From NCBI GenBank assembly GCA_963920705.1, contig OY987227.1, forward strand, positions 27,447,935 to 27,511,934: DNA of 64,000 bases, given 5' to 3'. Made by a program: the position numbers and the translations under genes. Source of the DNA: Odiellus spinosus (taxonomy: Eukaryota > Arthropoda > Arachnida > Opiliones > Phalangiidae). Numbering within the stretch: the stretch's first letter is position 1; the number at the start of each line of letters is the position of its first letter. Of the stretch, positions 23,556 to 35,480 are shown in pieces. Under the pieces are notes generated by a model. It worked only from the letters and a program-made list of their open reading frames with translations, was not told the DNA's origin and did not search any database.

Positions 23556-26093
23556 ATATTGTAAAACGTTTCTCTTTATCATATTATCCGGCCGAGTCTC
23601 TCATTATTGCTCCGTAATAAATTTTGAACTTTTTAAAACTTCATTGCGTCGTAAATTTTGGACAAATCGCCTTAGTTCGGTGGTTATAGGAACATCCCAT
23701 TTTTAATTGGTCGTTAGCCCCGAACTGGTAGACCTATAAACCCCGGAAGAACGTAAATTAGCGTAATATAATCCTCTCTTGATAATTTTTTTTTATTATT
23801 AATAATTTTTACGCCCGCAAAATGTCTAGTTAATCTTTTTTTTCTTCGGTTTTAATTTCTGAAAAATTATCCCTCTCCTGAGACTAATCCTCTAACCCTC
23901 TAACTTTGAAAAACAACCAGTTTTTTTTTGAATACGAAAGCGCTTGTGAAATTTTCCACACCTTGTTTTTAAGAGTTGATAAATTAATTTTGTTTTTATA
24001 CACGGGTTTTTTTCACCAGGAGACAAAAAAGGGGATATTTTGGGATCAATAAATCGGCTTTCGAAGCATGGAGAAAATATAAAAGGATATCCAGACGTTG
24101 TGATATGTGGAACACGATTTAATGTCCAAGTCCCCCCCTCCCTTTTTTTTTAATTCATCAGAATCCTTCAATTTTGTCCCTTTAGTTTGCTAAATTAGCT
24201 CAGTACAGGTTGTTAATTCGCAAACAAAGATGTCTAAATCTCTTAAAAGCTATTGACAATTCTTGGAATCCATTTGGAAAGATGTAGCGGTGTAAAATCG
24301 ACTAAGTATAGTGATCAGAAAACATCGGGTCGAGATGAAGTCACTTAATTCATAATTCCAATAAAACTTATTGAAAACACATGGAAGAATTCGAGGTCGG
24401 TTATCTTCTATGACCAGGGGAAGCTAAAAGTTCTCGTTTGATCTTTTACAAAAGACTTCCAAGCTATCTAAAGAGACTATTTGCTACTTCTAATTAAATT
24501 CCCGCGATCTAGACACGTTTCTTAATTCGACTGTGACTTAATCCAGCTGAAGTAATATTCCTTCAATGAGTCTTAGTCTCGTAGATTTATTTGTCCGGGT
24601 GATACGCGAAATATCCCATGTAGCCGTGCTACCATATTGTAATTACCTAGTTGTAATTACCTCGTTGGTGTTAGGGTTAAAAATTGAAAGTGAAGTAGTG
24701 TTTTTATCGTTTTCAAATCACTCGCCATTTTTCTCACGTCTGGCTCTCTCCCTATGGTTGTTTCTCCATGCTTAATGTTCGTAGAGTATTGATTAATCAA
24801 GTTCAAGGTTGAATGGCTTTAAGTGTCACATAAATCGAATACGGTTTTCCTTATCGAGTTACCTATAATATCTAGTTGAAGGGGTTCGATGTTATTCATT
24901 CCCACCACTTATTGGTTTGTAATATCGTTTAAAATCTCGAAATTAAAAAAAAATAATAATTAAATTAAAAACTTTGCTTAAAATCTCAAATCCCAAAATC
25001 TGAAAATCCTTAAATCTTAGTTAAAGTTAAGTCTCAAATTTCCGAAATACTGGCTACATATCAGAAATTACTCTTTAAAATCGTAGCATCGCGTCACATC
25101 TTAAAATCTCACGCAAATTATCAAAATCAGAGTAGAAATCCAGATTTCTATAAAATCATAAATCTAAGAAACTACTCTTTCAAATCGCAGCGTCGCGTCT
25201 TAAAATCTCTGTCCCAATATCTCCTTAAAATATCTTAATCTTCTATCATATTTTTAGACTTTCGAAATCCTTCAAATTATCAAAATCTCAATAGAAATCC
25301 GAATATTTCTATAAAATCTAAGTTAAAATCTCAAAATATTGTAGATTTGTATATTTTTGAAATCTCAGTAAAATTCTCAACCTCGTACTTTTAATATCAA
25401 GTGTTAAGCCCCGTTTTCAATCAAGATATATTTGGCCAAAAAGTTACTTTTTATCCAAAAATTCTTGATTGAAAACGCGCCTTTAAAATCCCTAGCATCT
25501 AGTATACATCTGAACTTTACGAACGAATTTCCGAAGATATACGCGAAGTTTGTTGTAATTCAAATACAGTACGGGACTTCTATGTCAGAAACGGTAATCC
25601 GACCCTTTACAACCTTTCTACGTATTATTCAAAGAAGTTCGAACAAGATAGAGCCGGGTTGTATAGCGATAAGCAAACTTTCCCTTTTTTATCAAAGTAA
25701 TGGTAGGTCCTTATAAAGCAGGTGCGACCGAGTGACAACAGCAATTACTTCCTCGGTTTAGAGTTCAAAATCATGTACGCTTTGCAACAGGCCCAAGCTC
25801 ATTTATCGCGAATGTACACGAATGTTGGCTTCCCATATTCTTATCGAGAAGGACAGGCATTCTTAGCCAACTATGTTAGGCTGTATTAGCTCCATAGGGA
25901 TACGAACGTGGTATGCCAATCTTACATAGCTTATATCGGTTTCCATAATGAAATGACAGAGTCAACAAAACCAGGAATTTACACGTGTATCTGTTTTGTC
26001 TATCGTAAGGTAACATTCTTGTTAACGTGGTGTTGTTTTTCACAATTATTTTTGGTGTTAAAACTAGTTGATAAATTTTCAGACCTTTCAATC
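23556..26093. other. Unassigned DNA containing a degenerate tandem region
   Basis: Outside the AAAATCTC-rich part (24,925-25,400), nothing is recognised. The 94-codon ORF at 25,432 is composed of ordinary AT-rich translation. Confidence 0.45.
24925..25400. repeat. Degenerate AAAATCTCA-rich tandem repeat region
   Basis: The stretch is built from variants of AAAATCTCAAA. Longer echoes occur about 105-155 bp apart, for example ACTCTTTAAAATCGTAGCAT / ACTCTTTCAAATCGCAGCGT and ATTATCAAAATC...TAGAAATCC. It is an old, decayed tandem array with no ORF. Confidence 0.6.
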
Positions 26094-26100
26094 GTATAAC

Positions 26101-26438
26101 CAGAAGCCGATGAAACCCTCCTTTGAAGTCTATTACTCCCGGGTCTTGTCTACCCCTCTCTGTATGGGTTATTCTCAAAAAGGCGTGATTCGTACGCCTC
26201 CTAACGGTAGATGTTTTCGGAGCGGGAGCTCGTCGAGCGAATATCTCTAGCAGCCTCGGAGTTCGTCCAAAAAACGTCGTCGTTTGTGGAGAGAGAGAAT
26301 TTCCAATTTTCCGTAGACAGGGGGGATGAAGTAGGACCCCTTCTAACTCGTAAAATTGGGAATTTTACCCATACAGAGAGGAGCGCTATATGGAACATTA
26401 GAGTAGTAGACTTCAAAGGAGGGTTTCATCGGCTTCTG
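26101..26438 (-). mobile_element. MITE family A, copy 7 (338 bp)
   Basis: Family A element in reverse orientation with intact termini. The flanks GTATAAC and ACGTAAC agree at only the last four positions, so the duplication has decayed, or the flank was changed after insertion. This is the only family A copy without a readable 7-bp duplication. Confidence 0.9.
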
Positions 26439-26445
26439 ACGTAAC

Positions 26446-27154
26446 TAATAACTATTAATTATGAAAAAAAGAAATTTGTTATAGATTATAATAGCCCATC
26501 TTCATTCTTTCAATCGCGTTACTTTTAATATACATTGGGAACTTTACGCGAAGACGCCGAAGAATGGAAGTTATCTCCATTTACTGTTTTTAATTCCACC
26601 AATCCTTATATGGTGCGTGACGATCGATCGATCAGTTTGCCAAGTAACAAAACTCTACTTCTATTGCCCCGTAATAAGAAACTTCTATATAGAGCTATTG
26701 TAAAACGCCCAGTAACGTTATACGAGTTCCTGTATCTTTTCTTCTTTCTTTTTCTTCTTCTATACCCTTCTCTTTTATCATTCAAAGGCCTAGTAGTTTC
26801 AAAAGCCGCTACTAAGTTCCGTATAGACGACTGGTTCTGTTTCCGCGAGCCTTAGGCTCCAGTATATATATATAGGTAGAGAGAAAGAGAGGGAGAGAAG
26901 GGTCGTATACTCTAGGGAAGTTTAGATTCCAAGGTAATGGTCGAATTTGAAACCAGAGATGGCTAAAACGGCTTCGCAACTGTCGTTAAAGTTCAAACGA
27001 CAGGTCGTTACGCAAAACTATGGCCAGAAAAGGGCCAGAAAAGACGCCGACTTTTGCTATATATATATATAGGTTTTAACTCCAGGTTCGGCTTTGATTT
27101 TAAACCCGCGAATACTTATGGTTTCGCCTACCATGAGAATTCCGAGCATCGTAA
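26446..27154. other. Unassigned DNA with TA and GA simple repeats
   Basis: (TA)n at ~26,860 and ~27,058 and a GAGAGAAAGAGAGGGAGAGA tract at ~26,880. The 106-codon ORF 26,535-26,855 includes a TTC/TTT-driven Phe/Leu run and is doubtful. Confidence 0.45.
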
Positions 27155-27339
27155 AGCAGCGTTTACATTTAAGACTTTAAAACGGGTTTTAAACCGATTT
27201 AAAATTGTTAAATCGTAAAATATATTCCTTAAAACTTGATGATTTATCAATAAATGCAATTATCAGATTGAAACGTTTGTTTTTGAAATTTGATTAGAAA
27301 AAGGTTTCAAAATTCCTAGATCCTAGTGTCAACGTAGCT
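27155..27339. mobile_element. Family F1-like element (185 bp)
   Basis: Left AGCAGCGTTTACATTTAAGA and right CCTAGTGTCAACGTAGCT are diverged versions of the F1 termini. The interior has TTTTAAACCGATTTAAAA-type pairing blocks. Confidence 0.6.
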
Positions 27340-27476
27340 TAGATGAAAAATATAAAAAAACAATAACTCTCGCTATTCGTGTCATTTGCTATTTGGGATT
27401 TTTGTACGAAGATGAAACTAGTACATGTATAAATATATCTGGAGTTTTAGTCCCGACCACAAATACTAGGCTATAT

Positions 27477-27768
27477 CAAGAAGGATCAGATAAGGAGGGG
27501 AAAAGTGGGAACGGCGCGGCTCCTACTGCGTCGGCCTAAACTCCCACTCTGGGAGAACGGGGGACAGACGGGGTTAGAGTTGCTTCGTGGTAAATTGTTG
27601 TCACGTGGGTAAAACGAATCCTTTATGAGACGCGCTAGCTAGCGACCACGTGACAACAGTTTACCTCGAGAATTTCCTATCCCCCCTTTCCACCCGAGTG
27701 GGAGGTTGGCTCTTCTCTCTCTAACTCAACGCAGCCCCACTTTTCCTCTCCTTATCTAATCCTTCTTG
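27477..27768 (-). mobile_element. MITE family C, copy 2 (292 bp)
   Basis: Inverted copy, same length as the other two, nearly identical. Exact 7-bp duplication GCTATAT (27470-27476, 27769-27775). Confidence 0.94.
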
Positions 27769-28388
27769 GCTATATCTATATATTTTCAAATGATTGGCGT
27801 TATGAGAAAAGATCAGGTGGATTGATATACAACTTTGAAGCTAGTGCTGACTTGAAACCTTTTCTAGTCATCGTACAGAATAATTACTAATAAAATTAAT
27901 ATAATAATATTATTATAATGATATAAGTAATGAAATGTATAGAATATTTTGTATAGCCTTAGTATGTTTAGGTACTTTTCTACTTAATGACATAAATTTC
28001 CTCCGCGTATACGATTACGACCACGCTGACGCAACAAATATAAGATCCTACACCACCACCACCTTTGATGTTAAAATGGGACTAAAACCCGCGGTACCTG
28101 AACGTATGTCTTCGGTGCGAGACCTAATTAACAACTGAAAATTATTTTATTATTATCCTAGACAAGGGAGGTATGTTTTGTACGTTCGTGATTTCTACCG
28201 CGTATGAGGGATTTATTTTAGATCACTCTCGCGTGACGAAAATGTAAATTTGGGAAAAATAATGAAATACGGGGCAATTTGGATTAAATTAAACTTTGTA
28301 AGGGGACATTTCCTGGGTCACATCTGAGTGGAATGGAAAAATCCTTCAAATATTCACTCTAAGAGAAGGATGAATGGTTTGTTTTTAT

Positions 28389-29225
28389 TTAAAGTGACTC
28401 AGTTACGGATTTTTCACGAACTCCAAATATAATTTGAGTAGCATTCTCGGAAAAAAAATCGTTTAAAATCTATTAAAAATATATTTATTTATATACAGGG
28501 TGTTGTTGAAATATTTGTAACAAATTCAGGTGCTTGTTCTTTAAAAATGTAAGTGAATAAAAGTTTTTCATTGATGGAAACACCTTAAATCCGTAGCTAA
28601 TAACGTAATTTATAGCGATAGCACATTTCTAAACGCAAGAAGGTCAAATTTTGTCTCTTATCTCGTTTGGTTGGCTTGTACAATTGTTCCTATTTTTGAA
28701 AACAAGTTGGTAAAATCCAGCATAGCTGAGTTTCACAATTTATGTAATTTGAAGGCTACTTTTGGGGTGGGAGCCAGAACTCTGAAACGACTGGATTTGG
28801 GCAATGGGTTCAAGAGTTTTTTTTTCACTGATAGTAACCCAAGGAACAAGCACCTTCATTTTTGACACACTTTTCAACAACACCCTGTATATAAGCAGAT
28901 TCCTGATTTATAAAAAAAATGTGCATTTCATTTTTCTGAGCATCATAATAAAATAAAAATATCTTCAGCCAATATTTAATCACTTCGCGAATTATGACAA
29001 AAAATAGCTCGTAAAAATTTTATATCAACTCTTCGATGACAGCTATAAAAATAAATTCAACAATACTTTTAAATTTGGTTAAATTAAACTTTTAGTACTC
29101 TTGGAAATATAGATCATGGAACAAAAGTTCTTTATTTAAAGGGAAAATGTAATCGTTTAAATAGGTCCAACACAATTGTTTCGCGAAATTCTATTTTTAC
29201 TTATTAGCTTAGATTTTCCCTTTAA
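28389..29225. mobile_element. TTAA-flanked element (family I) interrupted by a mariner-like MITE
   Basis: Left end TTAAAGTGACTC with the ATTTTTCACGAA and AATTTGAGTA blocks, right end TTTCGCGAAATTCT followed by TTTTCCCTTTAA. Both ends match the element at 34618. Removing the 28496-28887 insertion leaves ~440 bp. A second internal TTAAAGGGAAAATG at 29136 makes the right boundary ambiguous: 29136-29225 could be a separate 90-bp element. Confidence 0.55.
28496..28887. mobile_element. Mariner-like MITE with CAGGGTGTTGTTGAAA ends (392 bp)
   Basis: Both ends are CAGGGTGTTGTTGAAA in inverted orientation, with an additional shared AGGTGCTTGTTC block ~30 bp inside each end. Flanked by TATA on both sides, fitting a TA target duplication. 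CAGGGTG-type ends and TA targets are typical of arthropod Tc1/mariner elements. There is no intact transposase; a 64-codon ORF inside is not recognisable. Confidence 0.8.
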
Positions 29226-32200
29226 CGTAAAAACCTCGAATAAAAATGAGTAAAAAAGGAACTAAATTCGTCTAGGTAAACCGGAATTAAAATTTTTACG
29301 ACCAATAAAAACTTTTTTATTATTTAACCCCCCCTTCCCTTTTTCCCTTTCTTTTATTGGCCTTCTAGTTCGGTTAAAAAAAAAGAAAATATAAATTTAC
29401 GCCCTCTTACGTTTTATCCCTTTTCATACTGTGGAGAAATAGCATTCTTCTTTCACACCCCCTCATCCAAATCCGTAAAAATTGGGCGAGGGGAGATTTG
29501 AGACTTTGGGGAAATCGGGGATTGAAAACTGGACCCCCGGCAAGGCCAACTGGACTCTTCGGATAAATTTCCGATTCCCCCTTTTTTTTTTTTAAAGGCG
29601 CTTATTATTACCCCTATTCTAACTCCCTCTTCAAAGGACGAGTTACGTTCAGTAATTCGCAACGGAATCCATTTTTTTTTGTTGAAAGATTTTTTTGTAG
29701 TTTCGGTTTTGACGTCACTATTCTAATCAGGCGGTCAAAGAAAGAAGCTGCGTTTTTCATGGAGCAATATGACGTAGGATTGCCAGGGAGTTCTGATATT
29801 TTGATCATAAACTTTTAATAATAATTGAAGAAACTTCGCAATTTTAATAAATTTTATTGAATGAGAAAGTTTCGGAGCTATTATTACTGATATTCAAAGC
29901 TTGATTTATTTTTTTAATTGGATCCGAACGCTATTAATTAGCAATAATTACTTAAGCCTTTGCCAAGTACAAAAAAATGCTTTCAACTACTGACGTAGTG
30001 TTGCTTTCCAAACAACCTGACTTTACTGACATTGCCAAATTCTAAATTATTCGCTTCTTGTTTCTAATCGAATTTTGGCATGATTAGTGTCATCATTAAA
30101 CTGTACTAGTATATATATCTAAAATATTTCAATCTAGACTACACTTTCCCTTTAAATAAGCTCATTCCCCCAAAAACCTTCTCCTACCGTATCTATGGGG
30201 TTCTTCACTATATATAGCAGTTCGATTTTTCATTTCCTCTTTTCTGTCTACTTCCGGTGGTGGGCATAACTTCCGGTCTACGGAAACTGACTCGGGACTG
30301 GGAGGATTATCTTCGGCGCGTGTTACATATTTCATCCCGAAAGCCTTCCTCGCTCAAAATTAATCCTTTCTTTCACGCCAGAAATCCGGGCCCAGGCCTT
30401 TAGCGGGAGCTCCTAACTCCGGACTTTGTACTTTCCCTCGCGTGGTCCTGGCTAGATAGCGAGTTTTCGCCAGGGTCAGTTAAATTACGTATATACTCCG
30501 CACGACCCCCAAAACCTCCGAGAGAGTTCTACCTCTGAAACTCTCTTTCATTTCGCGCTCTTTAGAAGATTAGCTTAGAAATATATAGTATATATATTAC
30601 TAAAATGTACTTTTATTCGCGTAGATTTTACGTTTCCTTTCAAGACATCCACGATTTTACAACTTTATATTATCTAGTTTACAAATTGCTCCCAAGTGCT
30701 GTCCACTTTTATCGTTAATATCACGTAGTTAAATTTCAATCGTAATTTAAGACAATTTTGCAGCTTTGTTTTTCCGCAATATGTTATTTTGTAGCAATAT
30801 ATTTTTATTTTATTTTAAGAAAAAAACGCGTGGAGATAACGGAGTTCAGTTTAAAAAAAAAATAAAAAAAATAAAAACAGTGTCAGAAATCTTTCCATCT
30901 CGGAAGGTCTTTTTCAGACTGAAGAAGACCTTCCGTGGTCGAAATAATCAAGATTTTCTTGTGGCTAATAATCGAGCTTAACAGAAAAACGGATATCTAA
31001 ATGAATTTGAAAAGTTGATTGAAATCGGGGCTTTACTATTTTTTAATAAAATCCTAACACCAAGTTATATCTACGCCTTTCCTTACTTTAAAAAATATTT
31101 TTGGATAACGATCTCTACCCTGTAAGGATGCTTCTCTGCAAACACGTCTGTACGAAGGTTGGAACACTTCTACAGGCGTAAAATTGAAAAGCGTAACATA
31201 TATTATATACTATGGTGATTTAGACATTTATTTTAATTAATGAGACTGGTTTAATAAATTTACACATTTTCAAAGTCGATTATGGAGTTATTGGTCTCGT
31301 TTTAAAGCTGTTAATGATATTTATTGCAATAACTTGATAACATAAAATATATAAATTAGCTAAAATTTATATTTTTTTCAAAACCAACGGAATAACCATT
31401 TTGTGTAGGAAACGTGCTCTTTTCTTAATTTACGCCCGACTAAAGCTTAAATTAATCCGCCAAGTATAGAATATACTTTATTTTTTTTTATTCTTCTTTT
31501 AGTTATTTCACTCGCGAGTAAATCTTAATTAACCCGGTAATCGAACCGAGAGGAGACTTATATTTTTTTCATTTTTTTGTCAACTAGAAAAAACTGTCAC
31601 GTCTCTGTCCTCTCAAATTAGTTTCCTATCTAAAAGACTCCGCTCTATATTAAAGTTACCCTTTCACCGATTTCTAGAGGCGCGATTAACCAAAGATTTT
31701 AGAGACGCGTCTCTCCCGTTAGTAACATTTCCTACGTCGGGTTGCCACGGTAACGGAAGAAACGCGTTTGCAAAAATCGCGTATGATCCCGCCACATATC
31801 GAGAAAAAATGACAATCCTATGCAAGCTAATGTCCCCTCCTTTGGCTTTGATAAAATATATTAGACGTTGGCCTAGCTTTATAAGAGGACCTGTACCCAA
31901 AGATACAAAATTTTCAATCTCAATAAAATCTGCAAAAATGGTGACATGGTTACTTTCAGTTTCATCTAAAAGTCAGCACTGTATATTAATAATATATATT
32001 TTTTTCTATGCCACTGACAAAAAAAAGTATGCAGCTGAAAAAAATGGTTTGCTTTGGCAACGGAAACAGGAGGGGGAACAAATAATAAAAAAAAACATAA
32101 AAAAAAACTCGAAATTCAGTTACTATGGCAATTATATTCAGTTCGGCGTAGCGTAGAAAGATGCGACCAGCTCTAGATTCCTAATTATATCTCGCTAATT

Positions 32201-34617
32201 AAATGGGGAGCTCATAATGCAAATGTTCCGCGCGTGCTTTGGCGGAAATTGTAATTTCTATCTCACGCTCTTTCGCTCGTTCCGGGTCTCTTTACTCCCT
32301 AGTCCTACAGTCCCGTTGGATTTAAACCAGCCACGGAATTAGAAACGAAAAAAAAAAAAAAAAAAAATTGCAACAACAAATACGTTTTATGGAGGGAATC
32401 TCGTTAAGATCATTAAAGAGATGATGTAACGCCCCATAAACTGGTTGATTACAATTTATTTCTAAATATAGACTGTTTTTTTTTTCTTTCTTTTTATCAA
32501 ACAAAGGTCAAAAGTTCGTTGACGCGATTTGTAATAATCATTTCAGGGTTTAGAATTATATTAGACAGGGCCAGATTATGATTTAAAGGGGAAGTCAGTC
32601 ACTGAACTTGATACGTGGAATCTAAACCCCCTTCAAAATAAATCACTGCTTAAAAAGTTTAGAATTTAATTAAATTATTTAAACGCAAATTAGCTTATTT
32701 TTACGCGTAAAAATTAATTCGACACGTTTTAAAGAGCCAATAACGAGTGAAAAGTCTCTCCCGCTTTTTGGATCTCCAAATTTAGCGTCGGTTAATGCAT
32801 TAGTTAGGCACTGGCTATAATCACCGTGGAAATAAATGATAGGCGTGTACTCTTTAATTTTTACCCGATATATTTCTCTTGGTCGCTCCAAATCCCCTTT
32901 TACATCGAAGACGACGTTCGTGTTTTAACGTCGTAAATTATTCTAAACTTATATTGATTGTCCACTGAATTAGAGACAAAAGATTGAAAGGTGGAAGTAC
33001 GTATATAATGACGTTAGTGCCTTACTTTCTTAACTTTCCATTTATTGCGTGTAATTCGTTAGGCATACCCTAGCTACTAATTTTGGCCTACGGTAGCTAA
33101 CGCCCTCCCCACCCCTACAAGTTCTTTTTCTCCTTGGTTTTCGCTTTCACGCTTAACCAAGCTTACATTATTGCCGTTTAGCTTGAGTAAAACGCGAATT
33201 TATTCTTACCAAGAAGATAATATAAAAGGAGAGCCATATGCGAGAGAGAACGTGATTGGGAAGCGTCGAAATTTTCAATTTTTACCCCCGTCGCCCACTA
33301 CTATTTTCGATTGTAACACACGAACGTCACCAATCAATAATTTCTGTAAGGCGGAATTGCTTGATGCGCGGAAAAACATAAATCCGATTCATGATTGAGG
33401 CAATTGCTTATTTCATCTTCAGCTCTTATAGGATGGAGCATGTTGCGTTAAAATAGAACTGCAAAAATTGAGATTACTTTATTTATCGTTATTTCGCCTC
33501 GTCTGTCTCTCCCTATGTTATTTCTTCGCGTTATTACGGGGCAAAATACTTGTACGAAAGATTTGCATAAAGCACATAATTTATTTGACGAAGGCGTAAA
33601 CTTACCGTTTCCGGGCCAAAACCAGGAGGGGAGAGAGTGGATTTTTGGGAGGGGTTTTAGCCTTGACACGGGTAAATAGAGCATCAAGTTTACAACAAGG
33701 CATTTTTCTGGAAGTTATGTCGTTAGAGTTTAAAGATTTGTTCCAGATTCGCGGATATTTTATAATTTGAATGATTAAAAGATTTAAAATCAATCACAGT
33801 ACCAAATATGTCCTAGTGGCGGACCCCTCTTTAGGGTCTAACGTTCCTCGTAACACGATATAGACTCATTATGAAAAATATATCTCTCCTATTTAATAAT
33901 CCCAAAGAGCTTTATGTATGGAGGCGGAATATGTAAAATTTTCGCATTTACATAATTGAAAAAAACGATTATTACCGGCATTTTAATATTTAAGCCTTAT
34001 TATTAAATATTATTTCCGAAGCTAAATAGACAAAGACTACTTTTTATCGTATGATATTTAACATTGCGTAGCACTCCGCCTTACATTCTTTCATTACTCT
34101 TGAAGTTTAGTAGGGATTTAGAGTTTTTTAATCCGCTTAACGCCTAATAGTATAAATTTATAATTACTCTACGCAAAATATAGATGGGGAGACTGTAATT
34201 AATTTTAAAATTAATTTCGTTTAATATTAATCTCCAATGGGATTTAATTTCTAGCCCCGGGATGTCAAATTAGGCGCCGCTCTCTTTAATGAATATTCAT
34301 TAAGTCAAGTGTCACTGTTTAATCTAATAACCCGAAACCTCAGATTCTCCAAAAAAATAAATTCTTCTTATAAATGTGTAATTTTAATCTCTTTTTATAG
34401 TTTTCGAGGCGAGGAATAAACTCAAACTTTAATCCGAAATGTTGTTGATAATGATCATTTTAAAAGGACAACAAACATCAGTAACGATTTATTTTTAATC
34501 GATACGAATCGATATAATAAAAATAACGCACCAAACCTAACTTTCTCTTGAATTTAAAATTAATTAACAATTAAGAATATTACGAAATTAGATGATGAAA
34601 ATTTTTATAATTCGTAG
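29226..34617. other. Unassigned AT-rich DNA (5.4 kb)
   Basis: Contains homopolymer runs (T at ~29,581; A at ~32,350-32,367), two CTTCCGG ETS-type words at 30,250-30,275 and a somewhat GC-richer block at 30,290-30,540. Short ORFs across it (for example 31,664-32,156 and 33,171-33,793) are mutually overlapping and unrecognised. No RNA gene seen. Confidence 0.4.
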
Positions 34618-34991
34618 TTAAAGTGAGGCTGTCATAGATTTTTCATGAATTTCAAATTGAATTTGAGTATTTTTTTCTGGAAAATCGTTGAAAAACGATT
34701 CAATATAAAAATAGGTACATGTCATAGAAAATATATTTTAAATCGCTATTGTCGAGATTTATAAAACTTAAAATTTCCCAGCCATGTTATCACTACGGTC
34801 ACGTGGTATTGTAGAGCCTACAGCTATCGTTCACGCGTTCTCGCAACTGATAAGGTTATTTATAAAATATACACCCATTTTAAGGGGTTTTAACAAAACA
34901 ATATTTGTTTTGTCTCATTCATATGTATGTTGCGCGAAATTCTTATATTTGTAATCTTAGTTGCAAAATATGAATTGTAGTTTCCCTTTAA
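34618..34991. mobile_element. TTAA-flanked element (family I), uninterrupted copy (374 bp)
   Basis: Starts TTAAAGTGAGGCTGTCATAG and ends GTAGTTTCCCTTTAA. It shares ATTTTTCATGAA, AATTTGAGTA and GCGCGAAATTCT with 28389-29225. A third decayed left half (GTCATAGATTTCTCATGAA) is visible at ~40,655-40,720. Confidence 0.55.
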
Positions 34992-35240
34992 AGCTAAAGA
35001 CTATATATATTTGATGGGGGATAAATGGTGGCGCTATTAAGGCTATCCTTTTGGCGCGGTTAGACCCCCTCCACCGATAATAATTAAGCTTTTCTTCTTT
35101 TTCCCAGGCTCTTACGATCTCTATACACCTCCTTCTTCCTCTACCTTGGCTTCTTATATCGCTGACCCGATGTTTTAAGCCTCGGACAAAACTGCCTTTC
35201 TTATTGTTAACAGTCGGCCCAATGCCCCAATCGAAATGGC

Positions 35241-35260
35241 GCGGCTATAAAAGCCTTGGC
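35241..35260 (+). promoter_or_regulatory. Isolated TATA box in a GC-richer block
   Basis: GCGGCTATAAAAGCC with TATAAAAG at 35,246-35,253 in a locally GC-richer, pyrimidine-rich stretch (35,030-35,480). No initiator or coding sequence was identified downstream. Confidence 0.2.
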
Positions 35261-35480
35261 GCGATTTTCTCGGACCCCCTAGTCCCTACTCCCGCACCCC
35301 TGGCTGCCTATACTCTCTTTTCTCGAGCAACTGGGTAATGTTCTACTCGCCAACCCCTAATGGATATGTTTAGGAAGTTATCCCGCCCCGGATGAAACTA
35401 CTGATACTTTCTTCCTCTCACTCTCCTTCTCTCGGACTGAAATGATCTTTCAAATTGCTATTCCTCCAACCCCTCGGCCT

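Noticed and set aside
26535-26855. 106-codon plus-strand ORF
   Set aside because: Composition follows local TTC/TTT runs (FLYLFFFLFLLL), no motif, no splice or promoter context.
28671-28865. 64-codon ORF inside the mariner-like MITE
   Set aside because: Too short for a transposase and no DDE/D-type motif seen.
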